The notes: generated from the sequence alone by a model not told the origin. Positions 44,316 to 53,883 are shown, numbered from the stretch's first letter. The stretch: 64,000 nt of DNA from Sphingobacteriaceae bacterium (GCA_017745075.1 JAGIAD010000015.1:28240-92239); one strand, 5' to 3'. Program-made: numbers and translations.

Positions 44316-45350
44316 TTACTTCAAAAACTCCACGTTCCATATCTTTTCTGCCTTTCGTCCGATAAGCCAAAAGGAAGCGGCCAGAACGGAAAAAAATAAG
44401 GCTTTATGCCAACTGTCCCAAAAATACTCAAAGTAGCGGGTATAGAGGTTGATAAACAAAAATGTGATGCCAAATTCGCGGGCAATATCATCGCGGTATT
44501 TTAAACCGAACAGCGTACTGGCTACGCAAATGGCTGCAGAAATTAATGCCCAATAAAATAAACTCAATTGCCTCACTTTGTACCATTCATCAAGGCTGGC
44601 AAAATTTCCAAATACAGATAGTGCCCATAACGATACAAATAGATACACCATCCCCGCGATATAAGTTACCTGGAAAAAATATTGGGTCTTTGGAAAGGTT
44701 TTCATAACGAAAGATGCAGCAGTTAAAACAGCCCCAAAAACCACAAAACGCAGAGGGTAATTCATTCCGAGGAAATAGTAATTCCAACGGCTAAGGTAGC
44801 CGGTTTCGGTTCCAAACCAGGCACCCAGCGAAATTAAGGCAAAAATCCAGATCAGTCTGGAGTTGAACAGGTAACCAAGCGCGCCATAAATAAAAACCGA
44901 AATCAGGATAAGAATAGAAAAATTGCCTGAGCCGTTATCCAGTGCCTTACCAAAATAAGCAATGGCATTTGCCGTAAGTAAAATGGCCGAAAAAACAATG
45001 GCTTCGTTGCTGAATTTGAGATGTGGCAGTTTTTTTTTACGCCTGAAACCAAGAATATAAAGCCATGCCGCCAGGCCTCCGGAAACAATGGCAATTACAA
45101 TATTTGGCGTATTATAAATCCTTTTAAGGTAGTTTAATATCGAATTATCGATCAATAATGAGCCAAGTGCAATAAAACCACAGGCCAAAGCCACCCAAAA
45201 GGCATATTGCGCCAAACGCAACCAATCGAAATTTTTAGCCTCGTAACTTTTACGGAGTTTATTTCCTGTTTCTTCGTTAATTAAGCCATCACTTTGCCAT
45301 TGCTCAATCATATCATCAAGAAACTCGCTCTTTTCTCTATCAACTTTCAT
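44316..45350 (-). CDS. DUF2157-type polytopic membrane protein
   Basis: 344 residues. A charged N-terminal segment (about 1-45, EFLDDMIEQWQSDGLINEET) is typical of DUF2157 proteins. About nine hydrophobic segments follow (for example YAFWVALACGFIALGSLLI, VIAIVSGGLAAWLYILGF, YFFQVTYIAGMVYLFVSLWAL cut into helices). Function is unknown. A -7-like TATCTTCG lies just upstream (45368-45375, minus). Confidence 0.8.
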   Translation of the reverse strand: MKVDREKSEFLDDMIEQWQSDGLINEETGNKLRKSYEAKNFDWLRLAQYAFWVALACGFIALGSLLIDNSILNYLKRIYNTPNIVIAIVSGGLAAWLYILGFRRKKKLPHLKFSNEAIVFSAILLTANAIAYFGKALDNGSGNFSILILISVFIYGALGYLFNSRLIWIFALISLGAWFGTETGYLSRWNYYFLGMNYPLRFVVFGAVLTAASFVMKTFPKTQYFFQVTYIAGMVYLFVSLWALSVFGNFASLDEWYKVRQLSLFYWALISAAICVASTLFGLKYRDDIAREFGITFLFINLYTRYFEYFWDSWHKALFFSVLAASFWLIGRKAEKIWNVEFLK

Positions 45351-45375
45351 AGGTTGGGTTCTGTACGAAGATATG

Positions 45376-45440
45376 CTTTTTAGTTCTTAGTCAAAAGGCT
45401 TTAGTCAATAGGTTCCCGACTTCGGACTAATGGCTCTGGA
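45376..45440. repeat. Short heptad-type degenerate repeat
   Basis: The spacer contains TTAGTCA/TTAGTCA variants and CCCGACTTCGGACTAATGG, similar in wording to the repeat tract within ribF at 48524-48590. Confidence 0.45.
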
Positions 45441-45445
45441 CTGAT

Positions 45446-47659
45446 CTATATAACCTCCTTAATCTTCTTATTGTTTCCTACAATCCAAACTACATCGCCG
45501 TTGTCGAATACAAAGTCTGATGAAGGATTCAATATCCGGTCGGCACCACGCTCTATACCTACAATCAAAGCCTGTGCTTTCTCCCTGATACCCGCATTTC
45601 TAATGCTTAATCCATATACAGGTGATTCGGTATGAACAACTACTTTTTGCAAGGTCATTTCTTTATTCGGGAAATTGCTTTCTTCGGCTATCTCCGGAGC
45701 ATCCACTTCTAAAAGGGTTTTAACCGCTGCCAATTGATCATCGGCTCCAATCAATAATAATTTATCGTTTGGATACAGCCGCTCATCTCTTCCTGGCGTT
45801 GGAATATTGTTTCTCCCCCGTTCAATTAGCGCAATGTTTACGCCATATTTTTCCCTGATCATTAATTCGGTAAGTGTTTTTCCAACGACTTCCGACTCTG
45901 GTGAAACAGTAAGTTCTGTTAAGTGAGTGTCCCAGGGTAAGATATGAGGTTTTTGATTCTCCCTGGCATTTAAATTCAGCATAAAACGCCTTTCGAGCTT
46001 ATCGTAAAACGATTGAAGCTTTCTCGAAAAGATAACCATTCCGAGAATAATCAATACAAGGGCAATTACGGCTGCCACCCAGGTATCGAAAAACTCGTAC
46101 ATCAAAAAACCAACGAAGAAAATCCCCAGCGCAATCCTGAAAAATTCGATCGCTATCAGCGGACCGCGGGTATACTTTTTATTCAGCCACAGGTGTGAAT
46201 AGGCGGTGCGTTGGATTCTCCGGATAGATAATGCCCATAAAAATGGCGACATTAATATAAACGACACCACCACACTGATGATAATGGAAGTTAAACCATT
46301 GGTAATATTGCTTACAATAAACGGTTGGATGTACCGGTAAGCTAAAAAGATAATGGCAATGATAATTACCGAATGGATAATGGTATTAAAAATGTACGAA
46401 CGCAGTAAAATTTTCCAGTCGCTTAAAGTAGTAATACCTTCGGTGCTCGAACTATACCTTTCAATTCCATCAAGCCATTTTTTTGGTAAAACACGTTTTA
46501 AAAACCCATAAAAAGGTTCGGAAAGTTTGATCAGATAGGGAGTGGTAAAGGTAGTAACGGCTGCGGCAGCTACAGCGATGGGATATAGAAAATCGCTGGT
46601 AACTTTTAGGGTTAAACCCAATGACGCAATGATAAATGAAAACTCACCGATCTGTGCCAAACTCATACCCGATTGTACCGAAGTTTTTAAAGGCTGACCA
46701 GACAATAAAGCACCTAAAATGGTAAAGATGATTTTTCCGAAGATAATAACCACAGTAGCCACTAAAATGGGAACAGCGTATTTAACCAGCATGGAAGGAT
46801 CAATGAGCATACCCACAGAAACAAAGAACACCGCGGCAAATAAGTCTTTTACCGATTTGGTTAAGTGCTCTATTCTTTCTGCCTGCGTAGTTTCTGCTAA
46901 AATTGAACCCATAATAAATGCGCCCAGAGCCGGAGAGAAACCAACCTTATCGGCCAATAATACCATGACCAAACATAGTGCTAAAGATACCACCAGCATG
47001 GTTTCATCGTTCATTAATTTCTTGGTTGCTTTAAGAAACGAAGGCACCAGGAATATTCCGCCTAAAAACCAAAGCACCAGGAAGAAGGCCAGTTTTAATA
47101 TAGAATACAGCATTTCTGTCCCTGCAGATTGCTGACTTACTGCCAACGTAGAGAATAACACCAGTAATAAAATGGCAACCAGATCTTCTACGATTAAGAC
47201 ACCGAAAACCAGCCCCGCAAATTTTTTATGTTTTAATCCTAATTCTTCAAAAGCTTTAATGGTGATCATGGTTGAAGAAATAGAAAGGATTCCACCTAAA
47301 AACAGGCTGTCCATATCTTTCCAACCCATGCCTTTACCAACAAGGTAACCGGCTAAAATGATAAATAAGACTTTTACAATTGCAGTGATAGAAGCCGAGC
47401 CCCCAACTTTAACCAGTTTTTTGAAACTGAATTCCAAACCAAGACTGAATAAAAGGAAAATTACGCCAATTTCGCCCCAGATGTTTATACTCTTGGTATC
47501 GGTAACAGACGGAAAAAAATCTAAATGAGAACCAACCAACAGGCCAGCCAATATGTAGCCCAAAACCAAAGGCTGCTTAATTTTCTTAAATATGAGTGTG
47601 GTTATTCCTGCAGCAGCAAGAATTAATCCTAAATCGGCTATTAAATCAGGTAAATGCAT
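45446..47659 (-). CDS. CPA2-family cation:proton antiporter (KefB-like) with two TrkA-C domains
   Basis: 737 residues. The membrane part (about 1-390) has the CPA2 pattern: KKIKQPLVLGYILAGLLVG, IGVIFLLFSLGLEFS, GFSPALGAFIMGSILAET and SLAQIGEFSFIIASLGLTLK. A second hydrophobic block lies at about 415-540. Two RCK_C/TrkA_C-type domains follow in tandem (VVGKTLTELMIREKYGVNIA; VYGLSIRNAGIREKAQALIV), with no RCK_N nucleotide-binding domain between. It probably exchanges K+ or Na+ for protons at the inner membrane, gated by a ligand at the TrkA-C domains. It is monocistronic. Confidence 0.92.
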   Translation of the reverse strand: MHLPDLIADLGLILAAAGITTLIFKKIKQPLVLGYILAGLLVGSHLDFFPSVTDTKSINIWGEIGVIFLLFSLGLEFSFKKLVKVGGSASITAIVKVLFIILAGYLVGKGMGWKDMDSLFLGGILSISSTMITIKAFEELGLKHKKFAGLVFGVLIVEDLVAILLLVLFSTLAVSQQSAGTEMLYSILKLAFFLVLWFLGGIFLVPSFLKATKKLMNDETMLVVSLALCLVMVLLADKVGFSPALGAFIMGSILAETTQAERIEHLTKSVKDLFAAVFFVSVGMLIDPSMLVKYAVPILVATVVIIFGKIIFTILGALLSGQPLKTSVQSGMSLAQIGEFSFIIASLGLTLKVTSDFLYPIAVAAAAVTTFTTPYLIKLSEPFYGFLKRVLPKKWLDGIERYSSSTEGITTLSDWKILLRSYIFNTIIHSVIIIAIIFLAYRYIQPFIVSNITNGLTSIIISVVVSFILMSPFLWALSIRRIQRTAYSHLWLNKKYTRGPLIAIEFFRIALGIFFVGFLMYEFFDTWVAAVIALVLIILGMVIFSRKLQSFYDKLERRFMLNLNARENQKPHILPWDTHLTELTVSPESEVVGKTLTELMIREKYGVNIALIERGRNNIPTPGRDERLYPNDKLLLIGADDQLAAVKTLLEVDAPEIAEESNFPNKEMTLQKVVVHTESPVYGLSIRNAGIREKAQALIVGIERGADRILNPSSDFVFDNGDVVWIVGNNKKIKEVI

Positions 47660-47763
47660 GTATCTATAAGGGTAATAATTTTTAAATAATTTATGCCCAG
47701 GTAAAATTTAATACCTGGTATTTTATCGGAAACCCCACATTGAAGTGGTTAAAATGAAATTAT

Positions 47764-48114
47764 TTACCAAAAAAAATGTTTCGGATACAGCATCTTAAAC
47801 AAACACCAATAATGATACTCTAATCTTTTGATTATAACTTTTGCATTGATGGTTTTGTTCTTGAAAAAAAGAAACAGCAAAAAAGTAATGAGTACAAAAG
47901 CACTCGAAGATATTTTTACAATAGAACCGTTAATAAAGTCTTTTTGAAGGCTTTCGTTATCCTGATTGAAGGAATTGTGCCTGATGATTTTTTTGCCCGT
48001 AATGAAACTTATTTTAGCGTTTTTTGATTGGACATCGTTTCTTTTTTCTTGCGCTGCGGTGCCCGCAAAATTTATAGTGATGGATAAAAAGAAAATGATG
48101 TAAAAAAGCCTCAT
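47764..48114 (-). CDS. Small hypothetical exported or membrane protein
   Basis: 116 residues with a plausible signal peptide (MRLFYIIFFLSITINFAGTAA) and one further hydrophobic segment near 72-86 (SAFVLITFLLFLFFK). No family was recognised. There is no conserved neighbour and base composition is AT-rich, so it may be a recent or spurious gene. It is the best candidate in the 47660-48298 gap. Confidence 0.4.
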   Translation of the reverse strand: MRLFYIIFFLSITINFAGTAAQEKRNDVQSKNAKISFITGKKIIRHNSFNQDNESLQKDFINGSIVKISSSAFVLITFLLFLFFKNKTINAKVIIKRLEYHYWCLFKMLYPKHFFW

Positions 48115-48232
48115 TGCCGCTAATATAACGAAAATAAGGCTTTTTTGAAAGAGAAATCTGTAAAAATGGAGCTAAATCCGTTTCTAAGCTAGATTCGTAA
48201 AACTGAATTTTGTAAAATAAAATCCTCTCATG

Positions 48233-48272
48233 TAGATCTCCATTCCACTGCGTTACAGTCGGGATGACGATC
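48233..48272. repeat. REP-like fragment
   Basis: TAGATCTCCATTCCACTGCG...GTCGGGATGACGAT, a short relative of the REP-like sequences at 44115 and 56831, just downstream of ribF. Confidence 0.45.
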
Positions 48273-48298
48273 ATCGTGGAGAGTTCATTAAAAATAAT

Positions 48299-49285
48299 TT
48301 ACCCATTAAAAAAAGCTAAGGTAGCTTCTTTATCTTTTTGCAATTGAACAGTAAGCGCTTCTAAGCCGGTAAATTTTACATCGTGACGCAAGAATTTTAA
48401 GAAATTCATTTTAATATCCTGGCCATAGATTTCCTGGTTAAAATCGAAAATATTAACTTCAATATTCCTGGTCATTCCGTTAATGGTTGGTCGCTGCCCG
48501 ATATAGGCCATACCTTTGTAAGGTTTAGGGGTTAGGGTTGAGGGTTGAGGGTTGAAAACTTCCGACTCCGGACCGCCGACTTCGGACTCCATTTCTACAG
48601 TTACCGCATAAATGCCATCACCAGGAATCAATTTATAAGTTTCTTCTACAAAGATATTGGCAGTCGGGAAGCCGATTGTTCTGCCGATTTTGTCGCCTTT
48701 AATTACCCTGCCCGAAATAGAAAAAGGGTAGCCGAGATAGTCGTTAGCCAAACTTACATCGCCAGCCAAAAGTGCATGGCGGATCTTGGTAGAACTCACG
48801 GCTACATCATGGATATCCTGCTCCATAATTTCTTCTACTGTAAAGCCGAAATGTTGGCCGGCAGCTTTTAAAATACCTAAATTACCAGAACGGTCTTTAC
48901 CAAAACGGTGATCGTATCCAATAATAATATGTTTAGTGCCAATATTGTCGACCAAGGTATTTTTGATATAATCTTCCGGCAATTGATTAGAGAAATCGCG
49001 GGTAAAAGGGGTAATAATCAGGTGATCTACACCCAAACTTTTTAGGATCTCAGCTTTTTCATTAATGGTATTAATCATTTTTAGATCCTGGTTTTCGGGA
49101 TCAATAATCATTCTCGGGTGTGGGAAAAAGGTTAAGATTACACTTTCCCCATTATCGGCTTTTGCCTTCTCTACCAGTTGTTTAATGATTTTTTGATGTC
49201 CGAAATGCACACCATCAAAAGTGCCAATGGTAACAATGGCATTATCTAATTTTTTAAATTCGGAAAGGTTATTATATATCTTCAA
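48299..49285 (-). CDS. ribF: Bifunctional riboflavin kinase/FAD synthetase RibF, with an in-frame repeat insertion
   Basis: 328 residues. The N-terminal FAD synthetase domain has TIGTFDGVHFGHQKII (20-34) and the GYDHRFGKDRSGN segment. The C-terminal riboflavin kinase domain has GDKIGRTIGFPTANI and GMAYIGQRPTING. The enzyme makes FMN and FAD from riboflavin. Residues about 233-254 (ESEVGGPESEVFNPQPSTLT) are not a family feature. They are encoded by a seven-base-period tract (48524-48590) and would make the protein about 20 residues longer than usual, lying in a loop before YKGMAYIG. It follows yitT by 12 nt and is the last gene of its run. Confidence 0.94.
   Translation of the reverse strand: MKIYNNLSEFKKLDNAIVTIGTFDGVHFGHQKIIKQLVEKAKADNGESVILTFFPHPRMIIDPENQDLKMINTINEKAEILKSLGVDHLIITPFTRDFSNQLPEDYIKNTLVDNIGTKHIIIGYDHRFGKDRSGNLGILKAAGQHFGFTVEEIMEQDIHDVAVSSTKIRHALLAGDVSLANDYLGYPFSISGRVIKGDKIGRTIGFPTANIFVEETYKLIPGDGIYAVTVEMESEVGGPESEVFNPQPSTLTPKPYKGMAYIGQRPTINGMTRNIEVNIFDFNQEIYGQDIKMNFLKFLRHDVKFTGLEALTVQLQKDKEATLAFFNG
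48524..48590. repeat. Heptad repeat tract inside ribF
   Basis: Plus-strand heptads GTTAGGG, TTGAGGG, TTGAGGG, TTGAAAA, CTTCCGA, CTCCGGA, CCGCCGA, CTTCGGA. Nine heptads make 63 bp or 21 codons, so the reading frame is kept. Similar words occur at 45376-45440. Confidence 0.75.
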
Positions 49286-49297
49286 TGGGATAATAAA

Positions 49298-50158
49298 TTA
49301 GTGTAAAGCGTGGCGTTTTACCACCCCGCCTTTTAAATCGGCAATTTGTTGCTGTATTACAAAAGCATCCGGATCGATCTGCCGGATAGCGGTTTGCAAT
49401 TTGCTCATTTCCAGTTTGGTAACCACGGTGAAAATAATGTCGATATCTTTCTTTTCACCGTAACCACCTTCGCCTTTGTAGATGGTCACTCCGCGTTTCA
49501 TTTCGTTAATGATGAACCCTTTAATGGCTTCCTGGTGTTCTGAAATGATGGTTACACCTGTATACTGTTCAATACCGTTTACTATAAAATCGATGGTACT
49601 TGATGCTGACAGATAGGTTAAGATGGCATAAAGTGCGGTTTCGATGTTCAGGAAATAAGCTGCAAATGCAAAAATAATGATGTTTAAAATCAGGATAATG
49701 TTTCCGACGGTTAATATGCTGTTTTTGCTGATGTAAAGGGCTAAAACCTCTGTGCCGTCAATTACGCAGCCACCGCGCATGGCCAATCCAATTCCACCAC
49801 CTAAAAACAAACCTCCAAAAAATGCAATAAGCAATTTATCGTGCGTAATAGGCTGAAAGGGCAGGATAATTAAAGCCAATGAGAGCGTGGCAATGGCGAT
49901 AGCTGTTTTAAGGGCAAAGCCTTTACCGATCTGTCTGTAACCTAAAATAACGAATGGGATGTTGATTATGGCAATCAGGTACGATAAATTCCAGCCAGTT
50001 AAGGTGCTTACCAGAAGAGAAATACCGGTAACCCCGCCATCTATAAAATGGCTTGGCATTAAAAAGCTTTTTAGGCCGAAACAGGCTGAAGTTACACCTG
50101 CAATAATCATGAAAATTTCTTTTGTAAACCTTGTGCCCCTGTTTTTAATGTGGTTCAT
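49298..50158 (-). CDS. YitT family membrane protein (DUF2179 C-terminal domain)
   Basis: 286 residues with about five to six transmembrane segments in the first 195 residues (GGVTGISLLVSTLTGW, LLIAFFGGLFLGGGIGLAMR). A cytoplasmic DUF2179 domain follows at about 210-280 (GVTIYKGEGGYGEKKDIDII, FTVVTKLEMSKLQTAIRQID). The function of the family is not established. The start overlaps the truB stop by 4 nt (ATGA type), showing translational coupling. Confidence 0.92.
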   Translation of the reverse strand: MNHIKNRGTRFTKEIFMIIAGVTSACFGLKSFLMPSHFIDGGVTGISLLVSTLTGWNLSYLIAIINIPFVILGYRQIGKGFALKTAIAIATLSLALIILPFQPITHDKLLIAFFGGLFLGGGIGLAMRGGCVIDGTEVLALYISKNSILTVGNIILILNIIIFAFAAYFLNIETALYAILTYLSASSTIDFIVNGIEQYTGVTIISEHQEAIKGFIINEMKRGVTIYKGEGGYGEKKDIDIIFTVVTKLEMSKLQTAIRQIDPDAFVIQQQIADLKGGVVKRHALH

Positions 50159-50886
50159 ACTTCTGTTTCAGTTTTAGCTTCTTCTTTCTTTTTACGAATA
50201 TAACTAACAAGTTCTAGTACCTCAAACGCATCTTTTAGCAAAAAGTTTCCGCTGCGGGTACGGGTAAGTTTAGAAAGATAGGCACCGTTGTTAAGCTGTT
50301 TGCCAAAATCGGATATTAATGAACGGATATAGGTACCTTTACTGCATACCACCCTAAAATCAATTTCGGGGAGTGCTATACGGGTGATTTCAAATTCTGA
50401 AATACTTACAGCGCGTTTGCGTAGTTCTACTTCTTCACCTAAGCGTGCCTTTACATATAAACGTTCGCCATTTACCTTTACAGCGGAGTGTGCAGGCGGA
50501 TATTGTTCAATATCGCCAATAAACGGTTTACAAGCGGCGTAAATTTCTTCTTCGGTAATGTTGCTGATATCGAATGTTTCATCAACCTCCGTTTCCATAT
50601 CGAATGATGGGGTAGTAGCCCCCAAAATCATGGTGCCGGTATATTCTTTTTCTTCAGCCTGAAAAGTGTCTATTTGTTTGGTCAGCTTACCGGTACAAAT
50701 AATCAATAAGCCGGTAGCCAGGGGATCTAAAGTGCCGGCATGGCCAACCTTTAGTTTTAGTGGTTTTAAAGAATTACGGATTTTGCCCACCACATCAAAT
50801 GAAGTCCATTTGTATGGTTTATTAATCAACAGCAGCTCGCCCTCGGCAAAATTAAAATCTTTGAATTTAGAATTTTCGGTACTCAC
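50155..50886 (-). CDS. truB: tRNA pseudouridine-55 synthase TruB
   Basis: 243 residues. KPYKWTSFDVVGKIR and KVGHAGTLDPLATGLLIICTG carry the TruB signatures; the catalytic Asp is residue 54. YPPAHSAVKVNGERLYVKAR and CSKGTYIRSLISDFG are further motifs. It makes pseudouridine 55 in tRNA. The last residues are Lys/Glu-rich (RKKKEEAKTETEV). It has its own -7 element and is coupled to yitT downstream. Confidence 0.95.
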   Translation of the reverse strand: MSTENSKFKDFNFAEGELLLINKPYKWTSFDVVGKIRNSLKPLKLKVGHAGTLDPLATGLLIICTGKLTKQIDTFQAEEKEYTGTMILGATTPSFDMETEVDETFDISNITEEEIYAACKPFIGDIEQYPPAHSAVKVNGERLYVKARLGEEVELRKRAVSISEFEITRIALPEIDFRVVCSKGTYIRSLISDFGKQLNNGAYLSKLTRTRSGNFLLKDAFEVLELVSYIRKKKEEAKTETEV

Positions 50887-50900
50887 AAATCTTTTTTGCG

Positions 50901-50908
50901 CAAAGATA
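50901..50908 (-). promoter_or_regulatory. -7 promoter element of truB
   Basis: TATCTTTG on the minus strand, an exact TAnnTTTG, 15 nt upstream of the truB start. Confidence 0.55.
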
Positions 50909-51020
50909 CGGATTCAATGTCGTTTGCCTAAGTTTTTTTAACCACAGATGTATATTGATAAATACGGATGATCGTATCTATGTGCATCCTTTCTAGCCGT
51001 GATTAAAATATTTACATGAA

Positions 51021-51815
51021 TTATATAATCTGCAGGTTGTGTCCGCTTAGCAACAGGATGATAATGATTAAACCTGCAGCAATCCTGTACCATCCAAAAA
51101 CTTTAAAACCATGTTTGTTTAAGTAGCCAATAAAGCTTTTGATCGCCAAAAGTGCCACCACAAATGCTACTACATTTCCAATAATCAGCAGGTTGGTTTG
51201 GTCGTGGGTAATGGTGTGTCCTTCTTTGTAAAAATCGTACAGTTTTTTGGCGGTTGCAGCAAACATGGTAGGTACAGCCAGGAAAAATGAAAACTCGGCG
51301 GCTACTTTTCTGCTTAATTTTTGGCTCATACCTCCAACAATAGTTGCTCCTGAGCGCGAAACGCCGGGGATCATAGCAATACACTGGAAGAAACCAATTT
51401 TAAGTGCTGTTAAATAAGTCACATTTTCTTCCGTGTCAACCGTAGGTTTATTGAACCATTTATCAACAAATAACAAAATTATGCCACCTGCTAAAAGAGA
51501 AATCCCAACTGCCATCGGACTTTCTAAAAGTTCATCGATCTTTTTGCTTAATAATAATCCAAAAATTGCTGCGGGGATAAAAGCAACCAAGAGTTTGATA
51601 TAAAAGTGGATTGATTTAAAGAACCTTTTAAAGTACAATACCAAAACCGAAAGAATAGCCCCCAGTTGTATGGCGATGGTAAATAACTTTACAAATGGTT
51701 CTGATGCGATGCCCATAAACGATGATGCAATGATCATGTGGCCAGTACTCGATACAGGTAAAAATTCAGTTAATCCTTCAACTATGGCAAGGACAATGGC
51801 TTCAAAAGCGTTCAT
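51021..51815 (-). CDS. uppP: Undecaprenyl-diphosphate phosphatase UppP
   Basis: 264 residues from ATG 51815 ([20 protein letters not shown]). An in-frame ATG at 51848 would add 11 residues with no match to the family. Catalytic motifs: [16 protein letters not shown] (Glu and Ser residues) and [14 protein letters not shown]. Eight hydrophobic segments fit the BacA/UppP fold. It recycles undecaprenyl pyrophosphate for peptidoglycan and other wall polymers. It lies between DUF3098 (80 nt) and truB. Confidence 0.95.
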   Translation of the reverse strand: MNAFEAIVLAIVEGLTEFLPVSSTGHMIIASSFMGIASEPFVKLFTIAIQLGAILSVLVLYFKRFFKSIHFYIKLLVAFIPAAIFGLLLSKKIDELLESPMAVGISLLAGGIILLFVDKWFNKPTVDTEENVTYLTALKIGFFQCIAMIPGVSRSGATIVGGMSQKLSRKVAAEFSFFLAVPTMFAATAKKLYDFYKEGHTITHDQTNLLIIGNVVAFVVALLAIKSFIGYLNKHGFKVFGWYRIAAGLIIIILLLSGHNLQII

Positions 51816-51894
51816 ATTTTGTAAGAAGAAAGCAACTAAAGAAAACACTTAATCTAATTATTAAACGTTTAAATATAAATGCTTTATAATAAAA

Positions 51895-52122
51895 TTATTT
51901 TTTTAAGATGGCGTAGATCCCAAAAGCAAAACCTGCCAATACCACCATCGGAGCCAGTAAAGTTCTTCTGAAGTCGTAAATATTACCAGTAGTGCCCATC
52001 ATGAGTATAAAGCCAAGTGCAACAATTGCTATGCTGATTAACAATAACTGATAGTTTTTTTTGGTAAAAACCAATTCGTTTTTAACGTCCTTAACAACCG
52101 GACCTGTTTTTTTTTCTGCCAT
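51895..52122 (-). CDS. DUF3098 family small membrane protein
   Basis: 75 residues with two hydrophobic segments: about 29-47 (LLLISIAIVALGFILMMGT) and 54-72 (RTLLAPMVVLAGFAFGIYAI). It begins in the last base of the ftsX stop (TAATG), so it is translationally coupled to ftsX. The family is small, Bacteroidota-typical and of unknown function, but constant linkage to ftsX suggests a cell-division or envelope role. Confidence 0.85.
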   Translation of the reverse strand: MAEKKTGPVVKDVKNELVFTKKNYQLLLISIAIVALGFILMMGTTGNIYDFRRTLLAPMVVLAGFAFGIYAILKK

Positions 52123-53009
52123 TATCTATAAAGATGATAAGATTTTAAACGTAAATACCTGCTTACCGCAAACCATGTACTAATGCCCGTTATAAAAATA
52201 CCCACAATTAAAAGGCCTATAAATACAAAGCCAAATTCCTGGTAGTTATTTAAAATAATAATTTCAGGTACTTCTTTGCGGGCATAAATCAATGTTGCCA
52301 ATAAAATAATAATGGCGATAAATGCAGCAATTAAGCCGTGCAAAGCAGCATACAGTAAGAAAGGACGTCGGATAAAATTTTTCGTTGCACCAACCAGCTG
52401 CATACTTTTGATTAAAAAACGCTGCGAATAAATAGCTAATCGTATGGTGTTGTTAATCAATGCGATAGATATGATTAAAAGCAACACAGCAAAGGCAAAA
52501 ATAATTAAACCAATGGTGTTGATGTTCTTGTTTACCATATCGATTAAAGAACTTTGGTAAACTACTTCTTTTACTACAGGGTTTTTAGAAATACTGGCTT
52601 TTAATGCATCAATGCTTTTATTATTGGCATATTCTGCTTTTAAGTAAACATCAAAGGTTGAAGTTAACGGGTTGTAACCTAAAAAGTTAACAAAATCTTC
52701 GCCTAAATCCTGTGTTAGGTTTCTTGCAGCAAGCTCTTTGTTTACATATTGGGTCTGCTTTACAGCAGGGTTTGTATTTAATTCTTTCTGGAAAGCCAGT
52801 ACATCTGCTTCTTTTGCACCTTCATCAACAATAATATTTAAAACGATGTTCTCTTTAACGTAGTTAGACAGATTTTTGGCATGTACAAGTACCAACCCAA
52901 GTAATCCGAGCATTAATAAAACCAATGCAATACTGATTATGGTAGAGATATAAACTGTTTTGGTTTTTTTAGATGCATCACTTACCTCGAATTCTTCCAT
53001 GTATTTCAT
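52122..53009 (-). CDS. ftsX: Cell-division protein FtsX (permease-like)
   Basis: 295 residues from ATG 53009 (or 292 from ATG 53000). A further ATG at 53045 lies upstream of the -7-like element at 53021-53028 and is rejected. Four transmembrane segments: about 20-45 (ISTIISIALVLLMLGLLGLVL), 170-190, 215-238 and 262-285. The N-terminal extracytoplasmic domain lies between the first two, and the AIYSQRFLIKSMQLVGATK segment between the second and third is typical. FtsX works with FtsE to control peptidoglycan hydrolases at division; ftsE is not in the window. Confidence 0.93.
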   Translation of the reverse strand: MKYMEEFEVSDASKKTKTVYISTIISIALVLLMLGLLGLVLVHAKNLSNYVKENIVLNIIVDEGAKEADVLAFQKELNTNPAVKQTQYVNKELAARNLTQDLGEDFVNFLGYNPLTSTFDVYLKAEYANNKSIDALKASISKNPVVKEVVYQSSLIDMVNKNINTIGLIIFAFAVLLLIISIALINNTIRLAIYSQRFLIKSMQLVGATKNFIRRPFLLYAALHGLIAAFIAIIILLATLIYARKEVPEIIILNNYQEFGFVFIGLLIVGIFITGISTWFAVSRYLRLKSYHLYR

Positions 53010-53020
53010 TTTTGTTTCTG

Positions 53021-53028
53021 CGAAAATA
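53021..53028 (-). promoter_or_regulatory. -7-like promoter element of ftsX
   Basis: TATTTTCG on the minus strand, one mismatch from TAnnTTTG and the same word as before leuS (53884-53891). Confidence 0.4.
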
Positions 53029-53203
53029 TAAATTATACCTGACAAACACCAATTTAAAAAAGCCTTAAATGAACATTAACGGATAGGTTTAAGTTTTAGT
53101 TTAGAGATTAAATTCTTTTAATTAATTCATCATTTTGTAAAAATACGGTACGAAATTTGTTAAAATGCCGTTAAATCATAAAACTTAAGACTAAAATTAA
53201 ACT

Positions 53204-53629
53204 ATGAAAAAACAAATTACATTAATAGCTATACTATTAATCGTCGCAAGTACGGTTATTTCCTGTAAAAAGGACACTACTTCTTTGAAAGCCCAAATGA
53301 TGGGACGTTGGACTTTAAACAGGATTGTGACATCAGGTTATACAGCCGATGAGACCTTAAAAGATCCAACCAAAATTAATGGGGATGTAACTTATGGTAA
53401 AACCAGCGATTATGTTGATTACAAATCAAATAACGACGATCAGGTAGAAATAAGCCTTTCAGGAAACAAGACTATCGGCACTTACCAGATTATTTATTCC
53501 AATCAGTTTACCATGGAATTGAATGATGGCAACAATTTTTGTGAGGTTAACAGTATGAACGGAAATCAATTTCAGTTTACAGCTACCATTAACAACAGGA
53601 TAAAAAAGGTTTATTACCTGTCGAGATAA
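53204..53629 (+). CDS. Small lipoprotein, lipocalin-like
   Basis: 141 residues with a lipobox Cys at 21 (VASTVISCKKDTTS). MMGRWTLNRIVTSGY is the start of a lipocalin-type barrel as in many Bacteroidota lipoproteins. Short beta-rich segments follow (QVEISLSGNKTIGTYQIIY; FQFTATINNRIKKVYYLSR). Ligand and role are unknown. It is monocistronic and ends in a strong terminator. Confidence 0.75.
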   Translation: MKKQITLIAILLIVASTVISCKKDTTSLKAQMMGRWTLNRIVTSGYTADETLKDPTKINGDVTYGKTSDYVDYKSNNDDQVEISLSGNKTIGTYQIIYSNQFTMELNDGNNFCEVNSMNGNQFQFTATINNRIKKVYYLSR

Positions 53630-53656
53630 TATTCCGATCACTTATTTATTTGAACG

Positions 53657-53687
53657 CGCCATTGATTTCTAATCAATGGCGTTTTTT
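53657..53687 (+). terminator. Rho-independent terminator
   Basis: Stem CGCCATTGATT (53657-53667) / AATCAATGGCG (53671-53681) with a 3-nt loop, then six T. Confidence 0.92.
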
Positions 53688-53883
53688 GTTTGGTAAATAA
53701 TTGATCACGGTAAAACTTAGGTTAATGCAGTTATGCCCCCGTCTGCCGGTTGAAAAAAACATCCGTTTCCAGAAAAAATATTGACCACTTAAACCTCACA
53801 GGTTTTAAAAACCAGTGGTCTTTTGCCGAAAATTAATGCTTTTAGTCCGAAAATTTATGTTTTACTAAACCCCTTAATTTCCG

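Noticed and set aside
46719-47135. 138-codon plus-strand frame opposite the antiporter
   Set aside because: The opposite strand encodes conserved CPA2 transmembrane segments; this frame is low-complexity shadow text.
51861-51872. Palindrome TTAAACGTTTAA upstream of uppP
   Set aside because: It resembles the PUL operator core but has different arms, lies in a housekeeping spacer and is AT-rich enough to arise by chance.
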